Part shown: one piece after another, positions 17,145 to 25,075 of the stretch
Layout: each line of letters opens with the position of its first letter
How positions within the stretch are numbered: position 1 is the stretch's first letter
From: Candidatus Magasanikbacteria bacterium RIFOXYC2_FULL_42_28
GTDB lineage: Bacteria > Patescibacteria > ABY1 > Magasanikbacterales > GWA2-37-8
Direction of reading: 5' to 3'
NCBI GenBank assembly: GCA_001784435.1
Contig: MFQZ01000001.1
Location: 62,001 to 126,000, forward strand
DNA length: 64,000 nucleotides
Program-made: the position numbers and the translations under genes
Notes under the pieces: generated by a model
What the model was told of the DNA's origin: nothing
The model's database searches: none
The model's input: only the letters and a program-made list of their open reading frames with translations

Positions 17145-17423
17145 TCAAACTTTATAAATGCGCGCGCCATCCTTGGTAGCCCGAGATAATAAAATTGCCA
17201 CCTCGTCGCCCTTACCGCCATTCTCAACATTGACGTGATTTACCTGTATCGAAGTAACCACATCGGTAAATTCGTCTTCACCGCGCTTCACTTTGATTTT
17301 GTCGCCGACCGCGAGCGTGCCGGATAAGCGCACGACCGCCACATTTAGGCGATCAAAAAAATGCACAACTTTTCCGACTGCTTGCTCGACTTTAGATTTT
17401 CTTTTAAAAAAATCCCAAAACAT
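17145..17423 (-). CDS. EF-Tu domain-II-like small protein
   Basis: 92 residues. The core GKVVHFFDRLNVAVVRLSGT then LAVGDKIKVKRGEDEFTDVVTSIQ and GDEVAILLSR reproduces the beta-barrel domain II of translational GTPases (EF-Tu/IF2), including the LxxGDxI turn. There is no GTPase domain. Free-standing versions are known as elongation-factor-like proteins in archaea and CPR bacteria; their role is unknown. It lies 22 bp after ftsW and before the GT2 genes. Confidence 0.75.
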   Translation of the reverse strand: MFWDFFKRKSKVEQAVGKVVHFFDRLNVAVVRLSGTLAVGDKIKVKRGEDEFTDVVTSIQVNHVNVENGGKGDEVAILLSRATKDGARIYKV

Positions 17424-17445
17424 ATTCGACCTTTTAATTAATAAA

Positions 17446-18543
17446 CTAATTTTTACTGATATTTACTATCATGCCGGCGGCAGTCAAAGCCGTGAGCAAA
17501 GCCGAACCACCATGACTCACAAATGGCAACGGCACACCGGTCAAAGGTAGCACCCCCACCATCGCCCCAATATTCAAAAATGATTGCCACACGAGCCAGC
17601 TGATAATCCCAATGGCCAGTAATTTCCCGAAATTATCACGAGCGGACTTGGCAATTTTTAAACCCCGCCAACCGATTGCCACAATAAAAATTACCAAGCC
17701 GGCGGCAAAAATGAATCCCAATTCTTCACTCAAAACAGCATAAATTGAATCCGCGCTCACTTCGGGTAAATACTGAAATTTCTGACGTGATTGCCCCAAT
17801 CCCAACCCCCAAAAACCGCCCGAGCCAATCGCCAAAAACGCTTGGTTGATGTGATAGCCGATGCCTTGCGGATCAAGTTCGGGATGTAAAAAAATAGACA
17901 GACGTTGCAAACGATAAGGAGCCGCGAAAACCAACGAGGTAAAAACCAGCACCCCGAGCGCGCCGAGCACGGCCAAATACTTAACCGGCACTTTAGCGAC
18001 AAACAACATACAAAACAATATCACTACGAGTATTGAAAGCGTGCCAACATCCGGCTGAAGCAAAATCAACAAAAAGGGTGGAAACAAAATCGCCAATACC
18101 GGAATTAAACCATGGCGCCAATCATTTAGATCATATTGACCCGATGATAAAATCTGCGCGGTGGCAATAATTAAACCCAACTTGGCAAATTCGGCCGGCT
18201 GAAAAGAATAAGCGCCCAGAGTAATCCAACTATGCGAACCATTTAAAACCAAACCGACACCCGGGACAAACACCGCCGCCAATAAAATCAAAGAACCGCC
18301 ATAAATTACCCAAGAAAATTTTTGCCAACGGCCGTAACTCCATTTGGAAAAAAGAAAAAATAGCGCCAAACCCGGCAAAAGTCCGAACATGATTTGCCGT
18401 TTAACAAAAAAATAAGTATCATTAAACTTTTCATAAGCCGCCGGACCGCTGGCAGAAGTCAAAATAACCAGTCCAAACAAAGTAAGCCCCATGATATAGA
18501 GCGCGAAAGTATAATCGGTACGTTTCACGGCTACGCCAATCAT
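17446..18543 (-). CDS. ftsW: FtsW/RodA-family peptidoglycan glycosyltransferase
   Basis: SEDS-family polytopic membrane protein of about 365 residues, polymerising lipid II into glycan strands at the inner membrane. I take the ATG at 18543, which makes an ATGA overlap with the upstream stop; the frame opens earlier at 18588. About ten hydrophobic helices are visible. Family blocks: GSHSWITLGAYSFQPAEFAK (the conserved extracellular/TM region), LQPDVGT, QSRQKFQYLPEVSADSIYAVLSEELGF, and GVPLPFVSHGGSALL near the end. The PLPFxSxGGS and QSRQKFxYLPE wording is closer to FtsW than RodA. Lys for Thr/His changes in the YLPE region are minor. No class B PBP is adjacent. Confidence 0.88.
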   Translation of the reverse strand: MIGVAVKRTDYTFALYIMGLTLFGLVILTSASGPAAYEKFNDTYFFVKRQIMFGLLPGLALFFLFSKWSYGRWQKFSWVIYGGSLILLAAVFVPGVGLVLNGSHSWITLGAYSFQPAEFAKLGLIIATAQILSSGQYDLNDWRHGLIPVLAILFPPFLLILLQPDVGTLSILVVILFCMLFVAKVPVKYLAVLGALGVLVFTSLVFAAPYRLQRLSIFLHPELDPQGIGYHINQAFLAIGSGGFWGLGLGQSRQKFQYLPEVSADSIYAVLSEELGFIFAAGLVIFIVAIGWRGLKIAKSARDNFGKLLAIGIISWLVWQSFLNIGAMVGVLPLTGVPLPFVSHGGSALLTALTAAGMIVNISKN

Positions 18544-18896
18544 ATGTTTAATCCAACGATGAGATAAACGGCTAAAACCAATAAGCAATTAACGAGACCG
18601 GTCCAAAGTGACAAAACCCGCGCCAAAAATTTATCCGAACCGTAAAAATGCCAAGATGCCAAAAAATTGATTACTAAAATTAACAATCCTCCGGCTGGTA
18701 GATAAAAAATTTGCCACCAATTACCAATCAAATCAATCCCGAACACAGAATTATAATGTAAAAAAATCTGTTCAACAGTAGGATGAATATTGACCAGTAA
18801 ATACCACCACATAACAATTTGGGCCAAAACCGAACCCAAAAATACCGGGCCGACCCAATAATCACGTAAATACAATTTGGGATTGTAAAAAACCAT
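18540..18896 (-). CDS. Three-TM membrane protein of unknown function
   Basis: 118 residues with hydrophobic helices at about 15-37, 60-82 and 90-116 and a conserved-looking extracytoplasmic loop NIHPTVEQIFLHYNSVFGID. I do not recognise the family. ATGA overlap with ftsW strongly suggests co-translation and a link to cell-wall synthesis. The start ATG lies only a few nucleotides downstream of the predicted transcription start, so translation may be leaderless or nearly so. Confidence 0.65.
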   Translation of the reverse strand: MVFYNPKLYLRDYWVGPVFLGSVLAQIVMWWYLLVNIHPTVEQIFLHYNSVFGIDLIGNWWQIFYLPAGGLLILVINFLASWHFYGSDKFLARVLSLWTGLVNCLLVLAVYLIVGLNI

Positions 18897-18908
18897 ATAT
18901 TTAAGGGT

Positions 18909-18937
18909 ATTTTAACAGATGCCACCGGTCTTGACAA
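18909..18937 (-). promoter_or_regulatory. Sigma70-type promoter of the ftsW operon
   Basis: In the minus direction TTGTCA (18937-18932), a 17-bp spacer and TAAAAT (18914-18909). The predicted start near 18902 leaves only about six nucleotides before the ATG at 18896. The -35 is the reverse complement of the rpmA -35. Confidence 0.6.
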
Positions 18938-18959
18938 GGGGCGGGATATAGTGTATAAT
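18931..18959 (+). promoter_or_regulatory. Consensus sigma70 promoter of rpmA
   Basis: A perfect TTGACA (18931-18936), a 17-bp spacer and a perfect TATAAT (18954-18959). The predicted transcription start is near 18966, giving a leader of about 75 nucleotides before rpmA. Confidence 0.9.
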
Positions 18960-18965
18960 GAGAAC

Positions 18966-19006
18966 AAATTGTAAATCGGTCCGCCCAATAGCGGACTCAA
19001 CAATTT
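18966..19006 (+). promoter_or_regulatory. 5' leader stem-loop of rpmA
   Basis: Outer arms AAATTGT/ACAATTT and inner arms GTCCGC/GCGGAC around CCAATA form a two-part hairpin starting at the predicted transcription start. It may be an autoregulatory or mRNA-stabilising element; no T-tract follows, so it is not a terminator. Confidence 0.5.
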
Positions 19007-19041
19007 TACATTTTGATTTTTGCATTTTAAATTTTTAAACT

Positions 19042-19320
19042 ATGTCACATAAAAAAGCCGGTGGCTCTACCCGACTGGGGCGAGATTCTAACGCCCAACG
19101 GCTGGGCACCAAACTGCATGATGGCCAGGCCGTTAAAACCGGCATGATTATTGTGCGCCAACGTGGCACCAAGATGCACCCAGGCAAAAATGTCAAACGC
19201 GCGACTGATGACACTTTGTTTGCTTTAGCACCTGGCAAAATAAAATTCACCCATGGCAAACGCACGCGCTTTGACGGGTCAACCCGCAAAGTGACTTACG
19301 CAAATGTGGTAACGGCTTAA
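19042..19320 (+). CDS. rpmA: 50S ribosomal protein L27
   Basis: 92 residues. The N-terminus SHKKAGGSTRLGRDS and the blocks GMIIVRQRGTKMHPGKNV and DDTLFALAPGKIKF are diagnostic of bacterial L27, whose N-terminal arm reaches toward the peptidyl-transferase centre. There is no cleavable N-terminal extension as in Firmicutes. It is the only plus-strand gene in the window and lacks the usual rplU partner beside it. A consensus promoter and leader hairpin precede it and a strong terminator follows. No Shine-Dalgarno is seen before the ATG. Confidence 0.98.
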   Translation: MSHKKAGGSTRLGRDSNAQRLGTKLHDGQAVKTGMIIVRQRGTKMHPGKNVKRATDDTLFALAPGKIKFTHGKRTRFDGSTRKVTYANVVTA

Positions 19321-19355
19321 TTATTGCGAATTTCACAGCCATTAGAATAAAATTC

Positions 19356-19392
19356 AAAAATCCTGATTTAAATTTAAATCAGGATTTTTTTT
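19356..19392. terminator. Bidirectional terminator between rpmA and the epimerase gene
   Basis: A perfect 34-bp palindrome (arm AAAAATCCTGATTTAAA) flanked by T-runs in both reading directions, 36 bp after the rpmA stop and 34 bp after the stop of the convergent epimerase gene. The GATTTAAAT arm sequence resembles the palindrome at 1509-1534. Confidence 0.9.
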
Positions 19393-19425
19393 AATCTTAA
19401 ATTTTCAGTCTTTAATCTTTAGCAT

Positions 19426-20334
19426 TCAATCTATCCCCCACTCTTTTTTTAATTCCACGATACCATCTTCTAATTTTACTGTCGGATTCCAACCTAATAA
19501 TTTTTTGGCTTTGGAATTGTCGGCATCTGTGCGCCGAGGATCACCAGAACGCTCCGGAACATTAACGAATTCGCCTCCGATTAACTTAACCACTTCATTG
19601 ACCGAACGTGGATCGTGATTACCGATATTGATGACTTCCCCGCTACCAACTTGATCGGAATGCATCGCCAAAATATTAGCCCGAGCGATATCATAAACAT
19701 TGGTATAATCCCGATAATATTCTCCGTCTCCACAAACAGTTAACGGCTTGCCTTCTTTTTTTTGTTTTAAAAATTTACCAATCACCAAAGCATAGGCCCC
19801 ATCCGGGTCCATAAACCGACCATAAACATTAAAATAGCGCAGAGATACTGTTTTCAAACCATACAACTCGGAAAATAATCGGCTATATTCTTCACCAATA
19901 TATTTTTGTAATCCATAAGGGCTCATCGGATTTGGCTTCATGGTTTCAACATAAGGGTAATCCGTTTGCTCACCATAGGCAGAGGAAGACGCACTGTATA
20001 CTAATTTTTTAACGCCGTTATCACGCGCTGAAATTAACACATTCAAAGTGCCGGTAACGTTGGTATCATTCGTCTCAAACGGATGTTCAACCGAATAAGG
20101 CATGCGAGCGATAGCGGCGGTATGAAACACGCCTTCCACGCCAGCCATGACACCATTCAAATCTTTTGGATTTCTAATATCACCTTCAACGTAATCCACC
20201 CCTGGTAAGACCCGATTAGAGAAATGACCACTCAAATAATTGTCAAAAGCAACTACTTGATGATTTTGTGCCAACAACTGCTTGGCAATGTTAGTGCCGA
20301 TAAATCCGGCGCCGCCGGTAATAAGATATTTCAT
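19426..20334 (-). CDS. NAD-dependent sugar-nucleotide epimerase (UDP-glucose 4-epimerase-like)
   Basis: 302-residue extended SDR. GGAGFIGTNIAKQL binds NAD, HTAAIARMPYSVEHP is the conserved substrate loop, SASSSAYG carries the catalytic Ser and YGLQK the Tyr-Lys pair. RYFNVYGRFMDPDGAYALVI is the epimerase-type substrate block. Most like UDP-glucose/UDP-GlcNAc 4-epimerases (GalE/WbpP group). It is the last gene of the abiE transcription unit, 21 bp after the TM protein, and ends at the bidirectional terminator. Exact hexose unknown. Confidence 0.85.
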   Translation of the reverse strand: MKYLITGGAGFIGTNIAKQLLAQNHQVVAFDNYLSGHFSNRVLPGVDYVEGDIRNPKDLNGVMAGVEGVFHTAAIARMPYSVEHPFETNDTNVTGTLNVLISARDNGVKKLVYSASSSAYGEQTDYPYVETMKPNPMSPYGLQKYIGEEYSRLFSELYGLKTVSLRYFNVYGRFMDPDGAYALVIGKFLKQKKEGKPLTVCGDGEYYRDYTNVYDIARANILAMHSDQVGSGEVINIGNHDPRSVNEVVKLIGGEFVNVPERSGDPRRTDADNSKAKKLLGWNPTVKLEDGIVELKKEWGID

Positions 20335-20355
20335 ATAATTTTAATTTGTTATTTA

Positions 20356-20853
20356 TTAAAAAGTTTTCTCTGGCGTCCAAGACCCAGATGAATAATCATC
20401 GACAGCAACAATAGGATTTTTTACATTTATATTAATATCTCTATACTGCCTTACACCACTACCAGCGTCCTCATAAACCCTTACCAAATCATCGTCCACC
20501 CACATATATTCACTCATTTTATAATCACCAATAAAAATAGTTTTTATTGTAAAAAATCTGACATCAATAATTTTTAAAGCCCATTCTTTATCAGCCCATT
20601 TCACTCTCACGTAATCAAAATATGAAAAATGTTTTCCATCTGGCGACCATTGTGTATTGGGTGCTTTAAAAAAATTTGTATCGGAAATTATTTTTTTTAT
20701 GGGAAGATGCTTTGTTTCAACTAATATAGTACTTTGATCTTCCCCCCTATAAATATCTACCAACAAAGATGGGTTAATATAATAGATGAAGAAAATAAAT
20801 ACACAAATAATCACCAATAAAGTAGATATGATTTTAAAAATTTTATAAGTCAT
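20356..20853 (-). CDS. Membrane-anchored hypothetical protein with a TolB-like motif
   Basis: About 165 residues from the ATG at 20853 (the frame opens at a TTG at 20871). One N-terminal helix (IISTLLVIICVFIFFIYYI) anchors an external domain. NTQWSPDGKHFSYFDY recalls a single beta-propeller (TolB/WD-like) blade repeat and the rest is beta-rich. Only one or two such blades fit, so this is not a full propeller. It follows the cell-wall hydrolase by 2 bp, suggesting a partner or binding subunit. Function unknown. Confidence 0.6.
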   Translation of the reverse strand: MTYKIFKIISTLLVIICVFIFFIYYINPSLLVDIYRGEDQSTILVETKHLPIKKIISDTNFFKAPNTQWSPDGKHFSYFDYVRVKWADKEWALKIIDVRFFTIKTIFIGDYKMSEYMWVDDDLVRVYEDAGSGVRQYRDININVKNPIVAVDDYSSGSWTPEKTF

Positions 20854-20855
20854 AT

Positions 20856-22025
20856 CTAATTGGGGCTCCAATAAAAATATGTGTCATCAACCTTCCTCAA
20901 AAATTTTCCCTTCGGTACAATATTTTTTTCATACCAATCTCTTCCTTCTGAATTTCTAAAACCATTAAAGTGCGTAGCCTCAGTTGGATTAATATTATTA
21001 CCAGATATAATGACCTTGGCAATCTCACAACATTCATACCAACTTATTTTATCCGACTCTCCAACATTTTTGTAACCAAGTGGATTGATAATTTTTAAAA
21101 AATTATCATCATCGCGCTTAAAAGGATCATATTGTCCTTCCTGTAAAATTACACCATGAATAGTATCCGGCCACCACGATTTTGCTTTTTTTCGATTTAC
21201 AACTGACCAACCCACCCATTCCTTGGCTTCTCGCGACTGGTTATTTGCTTCGCCGAAAATTAATCTGGCTAAAATAATTTCTTCCGGATCATCAAGAAAA
21301 TTCCCAGTCCATTCGGGATTTTTCGTAGTCGGGACTCTTTTTGTTGCAACCTTAGAATTAATTAAAATATCGAAACTCCTTAAAACCGGTGTCCGATCTG
21401 CCCATAACTCTACATAATGGATACCGACTGGCAAATTTTGATTAAATCTATTGATTTCAATTCTACCGTTCATTTGCCTCCCTTGCCAAAACCAATTTTT
21501 ACCTCGCCAAATTGCTTTTTTGTTCTTTTGAATTTGACCGTCAATTATTATTTTAACATCATCGCTATCTATTATTTTTTTCTTACAACTTACTGAAACA
21601 TCAATAATATTCAATGGCAAATTTATTAGCGCAACCGCAAGCCAGGGCTGACAATTTTTTTCTTCGCTTTGAATGTCTTGAAAAAGTGTTACTAAACCAC
21701 CTTTGTCCAGCAATATAATTTTTGGTTCTGGTATGATTTCAGCTTCACCCTTTGAAATAAATTTCAATTCATGATTGCCTTTGGCCAACTCAATAACAAA
21801 AACTATTGTCTCCGCGCCACCTTTCAGCGCGTTACCGTTCCAGGCGGGCGGAATATTGAAGTATTGATTTTTTGTTTTTGGCAAGATACCTTTTAAAGCC
21901 AATCCATCTATTTCTACTCGCAAGCTGTTTTTTTTATTACAAATGGCGGACACATAAATTGCGTGTATACCAGCTAAGTTAGTTTCAAATCTATAAACAA
22001 AATCTTCGGTTATTTTTTTGAACAT
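20856..22025 (-). CDS. SleB-like cell-wall hydrolase with N-terminal beta domains
   Basis: 389 residues. The C-terminal part (about 250-389) matches the SleB/Hydrolase_2 lytic-transglycosylase-like fold: ARLIFGEANNQSREA with catalytic Glu259, WSVVNRKKA, and later the THFNG and FYWSPN blocks. Residues 1-230 look like two beta-sandwich modules (HAIYVSAICNKKNSLRVEIDG; HYVELWADRTPV), perhaps carbohydrate binding. I see no signal peptide or TM helix, which is odd for a wall hydrolase. It starts 4 bp after the abiEii stop, so it should share the toxin-antitoxin transcript. Self-lysis, predation or export by another route are all possible. Confidence 0.8.
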   Translation of the reverse strand: MFKKITEDFVYRFETNLAGIHAIYVSAICNKKNSLRVEIDGLALKGILPKTKNQYFNIPPAWNGNALKGGAETIVFVIELAKGNHELKFISKGEAEIIPEPKIILLDKGGLVTLFQDIQSEEKNCQPWLAVALINLPLNIIDVSVSCKKKIIDSDDVKIIIDGQIQKNKKAIWRGKNWFWQGRQMNGRIEINRFNQNLPVGIHYVELWADRTPVLRSFDILINSKVATKRVPTTKNPEWTGNFLDDPEEIILARLIFGEANNQSREAKEWVGWSVVNRKKAKSWWPDTIHGVILQEGQYDPFKRDDDNFLKIINPLGYKNVGESDKISWYECCEIAKVIISGNNINPTEATHFNGFRNSEGRDWYEKNIVPKGKFLRKVDDTYFYWSPN

Positions 22026-22029
22026 ACGA

Positions 22030-22857
22030 CTACAAATATTTTGAAATCAGCTCTTTGTAATTTTTACAAAAATTTTCTACAAATACTTGTTCGGGGAAAA
22101 ATTTTTTTAAATCAAAAGATAATTTTTGCTCGGTCACTTTTTCATTGATTACCGCCCAAATTTTTTCTTTCAATTCCATGCGGGAATTAATTCCGATTTT
22201 TAATTTCAAGTATTCATAATTGGGCTCAATCCCCGACTGCAAATACCAATATAAATCATAAAAATCTCTTCCCTTGATATCAATCTCATTTTTATCACCT
22301 TTAAACCACACCCGCTCTAAAATAGCGCCGATTTTCCCGATCATCAAAAATTCTTTTTTGTAATTTCGAGCGGTAAAATTATAACCAAATTTAGAAATCG
22401 AATTTACTTCAACTGACAATTCAGGAAAAGTCATTTGATTTGGCTCAACTTTAACAAATAAATAATCACTCTGCATTTTTCCAGCCAAACCCAACTCTTT
22501 TAAAATTGGAAATTTTAAATATATTCGAAAATCCGACTGTGTTTTAGTTGTGATTGGCAATAAGTATTTATCGCGCAATACCAACGAAATATCCTCCGCA
22601 AATTTGTCGACATTAAACTTTTTCCATGTTTCCGCCGGTAAATCAAAATCTAAGTCCTCTGATAAACGCGAACCACCAAAACAAATTCTAAGACATGAAC
22701 CACCAGTAAAAACAAAAGTATTATAATCTTTACTATTATAAATATATTCCAACACCAAATATTGCAAATATTCTTTTAGATAGTTCATTATTACGGCTTT
22801 TTCAACATTCAGCCGAGTTTTTTCCGTAACAATATCTCTCAATACATCTAAAATCAT
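22030..22857 (-). CDS. AbiEii-like nucleotidyltransferase toxin
   Basis: 275 residues, the toxin of type IV AbiE toxin-antitoxin/phage-abortive systems. The nucleotidyltransferase core is visible: GGSCLRICFGGSRLSEDLDF with the GGS motif at 52-54 and Asp68/Asp70 for metal. RDFYDLYWYL near residues 193-202 is the conserved C-terminal AbiEii block. Family members transfer nucleotides, in some cases to tRNA. Preceded by the AbiEi gene with a 4-bp gap and followed 4 bp later by a cell-wall hydrolase gene. No truncation seen. Confidence 0.88.
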   Translation of the reverse strand: MILDVLRDIVTEKTRLNVEKAVIMNYLKEYLQYLVLEYIYNSKDYNTFVFTGGSCLRICFGGSRLSEDLDFDLPAETWKKFNVDKFAEDISLVLRDKYLLPITTKTQSDFRIYLKFPILKELGLAGKMQSDYLFVKVEPNQMTFPELSVEVNSISKFGYNFTARNYKKEFLMIGKIGAILERVWFKGDKNEIDIKGRDFYDLYWYLQSGIEPNYEYLKLKIGINSRMELKEKIWAVINEKVTEQKLSFDLKKFFPEQVFVENFCKNYKELISKYL

Positions 22858-22861
22858 ATAA

Positions 22862-23503
22862 TTATTTTGAAAAATACATTTTATCGATTAACATAATTGC
22901 CACCACAACTTTTTTACTATTTGTAAATTGACAAAATGTTTTTACTCTCTCCCACTCCTGAATGCTAACCTCATCCCAATTAATTCTTAAATCATCGATA
23001 ACTTTTTCATTAATTGGTTGATTTCGAATAAATCTCAAATACAAAAAATCAAAAATTGCCTTTTCTTTTTCCGCCTCCCAAATCGGCGCACCTAAAAAAT
23101 ATTTAACTTTATAACCGGTAAACAATTTTGGAGTAAGCGAATAATAACGAAAAGTGTTTAACTGATTTCGAATCGCTCTAGTTTTTTTAGTTGTCATAGC
23201 GGTAATACAATACACCGCCTCTGTCAATAAACTGTATTTTGCCATTACATATTCCACTGATAGATACGACGGCTGAACCAACTGGCAAGAAATATATTCC
23301 TGATACTCGCCTTTTTCTAATTCTTTTTCATATCTTTTCTTTAATATATATAAACCACCTTTCAAACTTATCAAATCGCCATTTTTTTGCCAATACCGAA
23401 GATTGCCATTCAAATTATTGATTGATGGCTCAAATTTTGACAACGTCTTTTTGCTTAGCAAAAGCAAACTTTGGGTTTTTTCTTCCAGTTTTTCAATTTT
23501 CAT
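22862..23503 (-). CDS. AbiEi-like antitoxin/transcriptional regulator
   Basis: About 213 residues from the ATG at 23503, preceded by a GGA Shine-Dalgarno-like triplet (a TTG at 23515 is too near the predicted transcription start). The N-terminal ~75 residues form a winged-helix region ending in NGDLISLKGGLYILKK. The C-terminal domain has the AbiEi pattern PSYLSVEYVMAKYSLL then AVYCITAMTTKKTR. Family members repress their own promoter and neutralise AbiEii without forming a tight complex. The consensus promoter just upstream is the expected target. Confidence 0.85.
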   Translation of the reverse strand: MKIEKLEEKTQSLLLLSKKTLSKFEPSINNLNGNLRYWQKNGDLISLKGGLYILKKRYEKELEKGEYQEYISCQLVQPSYLSVEYVMAKYSLLTEAVYCITAMTTKKTRAIRNQLNTFRYYSLTPKLFTGYKVKYFLGAPIWEAEKEKAIFDFLYLRFIRNQPINEKVIDDLRINWDEVSIQEWERVKTFCQFTNSKKVVVAIMLIDKMYFSK

Positions 23504-23527
23504 ACTTGTTTCCAAATTAACATAATT

Positions 23528-23556
23528 ATTATACTAATCAAGAAACAGTTTGTCAA
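23528..23556 (-). promoter_or_regulatory. Consensus sigma70 promoter of the abiE operon
   Basis: In the minus direction TTGACA (23556-23551), a 17-bp spacer and TATAAT (23533-23528), both perfect. The start near 23521 gives an ~18-nt leader before the ATG at 23503. Such a strong promoter fits an autorepressed toxin-antitoxin operon. Confidence 0.88.
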
Positions 23557-23561
23557 GCCAC

Positions 23562-23570
23562 TTATCCACA
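23562..23570 (+). promoter_or_regulatory. DnaA-box-like 9-mer beside the abiE promoter
   Basis: TTATCCACA lies 5 bp upstream of the abiE -35. A near-match in the opposite orientation (TTATCCACT on the minus strand) is at 23670-23678. No dnaA, dnaN or AT-rich unwinding tract is nearby, so it is not an origin call. Confidence 0.35.
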
Positions 23571-23688
23571 GCAATACTACACCGTCCACTGCTCAATATA
23601 TTGCTTAAATTTTATAATTCGCGTCGCGTCGCGCGCGTCAAATAAAAATGGCGCCACGTCTTTGCTCATAGTGGATAACTATCATATC

Positions 23689-25074
23689 CTACACCCCTTT
23701 TAAAAACACCCCACCCACCGCGATTATATCAAATCCGGCTTTTTGTAAATCAGGATAACGATGTTGCCACAGGCGACGGCCGTCCATAATTAACGGCCGA
23801 CCTTTGAATCCACTTAATAAAACATCGGCGAGGCCACGAAATTGTGGCCAGTCAGTGACGATAATTACCACGTCGGCCCCAGCCAACGCTTCTATTTCAT
23901 TGGCCACGTAAATCAATTGTTTAGATGGAGGAAAAATAGTTTTAAACCACCGTAAAGCGGCCGGATCAAAAATATTTATTTTTTTCACTGACTGTTCCAT
24001 TAAATAATTGACAATATCTATACTGGGAGAATTGCGAATATCGTTAGTGTCTTGTTTAAATGCCGTTCCAAACAACGCCACAGTTTTACCGCTCCAATCA
24101 AAATTTGCCTCGCGCTGCGCCCGACCGACAAAAATATTCAGTTGGCGTTTATTGGCTAAATATGTTTCGTTCACAATAGTAGCATTTTGCCCGGCCGATT
24201 GCAATTGGTGAGACAAGGAACGAGCGTCTTTAATAAAACAACTGCCACCGGCATACAAACTATCATAAAACCCCCAATCGCCTATTCTTTTGTCTGACGT
24301 TAGTATTGACCGGATATTCTCAAATTTAATATCAGAAAATGTCTCACAGGCGCGGCCAATCACATCAAAACAAACGGCTAATTTATTAAAAAGATAAAAA
24401 TTAGCGAGCAGTTTACTGGCCGCCGCCTCTTTGGGATTCACTTCTATGTATTTAATCGCGGTGGAATCATAAAATCGGCGATAGATTTGGCGCATGATTC
24501 CAAAATCTTTTTGACTGGACGCGCCTACGACTACACGATCGGGTTTAAGCGAACCCGACACAGCCTTGCCTTCCACTAAAAATTCCGGGTTAGATACGAC
24601 ACCAAAATTTTTCACTCCCTGTTTTTTCATAATTTCCGCGGTCTGGTCTACCATATTAATTGGCACCGTACTTTTGTTTACAATCACGACATACTTGCTT
24701 TGTTTGTTAGTATTACGGCTAGCTAAAATCTGAGCCAATTTAATAGTGGCAGAATTATAATACTTCAGATCACTTTCCCCGGTTTCGCCTATTTCCGGTG
24801 TTGGCAAACACATAAATATCGCGTCTACGTCTTCAATAAACTCCTCTACTTTATCATAATCGCTGGTAAAAGTAAGATGCTCTCGATTGCGCACAATCAA
24901 ATCACCCAGCCCCTCTTCAAACAGACACGACTCAATCGTATCGCGATCATTCGCGCCTAACATGGCAATCTTATTTTCATCGATATCATAAGCCAATGTC
25001 TCGTGGCCACTATTTGCTGAAACCGCCGCCGAGCACGCGCCCACGAAGCCGGAACCAATATATAAAATTTTCAT
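23689..25074 (-). CDS. ugd: UDP-glucose 6-dehydrogenase
   Basis: 461 residues. It oxidises UDP-glucose to UDP-glucuronate with two NAD+. IGSGFVGACSA binds NAD, STVPINMVD and NPEFLVEGKAV are family blocks, Lys221 sits in the ASKLLANFYLFNKLA helix, and catalytic Cys279 is in YAGGSCFIKDARSL (the usual GGSCFPKD with Ile for Pro). FGTAFKQDTNDIRNSPS marks the second nucleotide domain. It overlaps nothing and is the last gene of the 40-kb cluster, 1 bp after the UDP-glucuronate decarboxylase gene, so the two encode consecutive reactions. Variants acting on UDP-GlcNAc or UDP-Gal exist but wording favours UDP-Glc. Confidence 0.88.
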   Translation of the reverse strand: MKILYIGSGFVGACSAAVSANSGHETLAYDIDENKIAMLGANDRDTIESCLFEEGLGDLIVRNREHLTFTSDYDKVEEFIEDVDAIFMCLPTPEIGETGESDLKYYNSATIKLAQILASRNTNKQSKYVVIVNKSTVPINMVDQTAEIMKKQGVKNFGVVSNPEFLVEGKAVSGSLKPDRVVVGASSQKDFGIMRQIYRRFYDSTAIKYIEVNPKEAAASKLLANFYLFNKLAVCFDVIGRACETFSDIKFENIRSILTSDKRIGDWGFYDSLYAGGSCFIKDARSLSHQLQSAGQNATIVNETYLANKRQLNIFVGRAQREANFDWSGKTVALFGTAFKQDTNDIRNSPSIDIVNYLMEQSVKKINIFDPAALRWFKTIFPPSKQLIYVANEIEALAGADVVIIVTDWPQFRGLADVLLSGFKGRPLIMDGRRLWQHRYPDLQKAGFDIIAVGGVFLKGV

Positions 25075-25075
25075 A

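Noticed and set aside
23562..23678. Replication origin from the pair of DnaA-like boxes
   Set aside because: Only one exact and one imperfect box, no dnaA/dnaN/gyrB neighbours and no AT-rich unwinding region.
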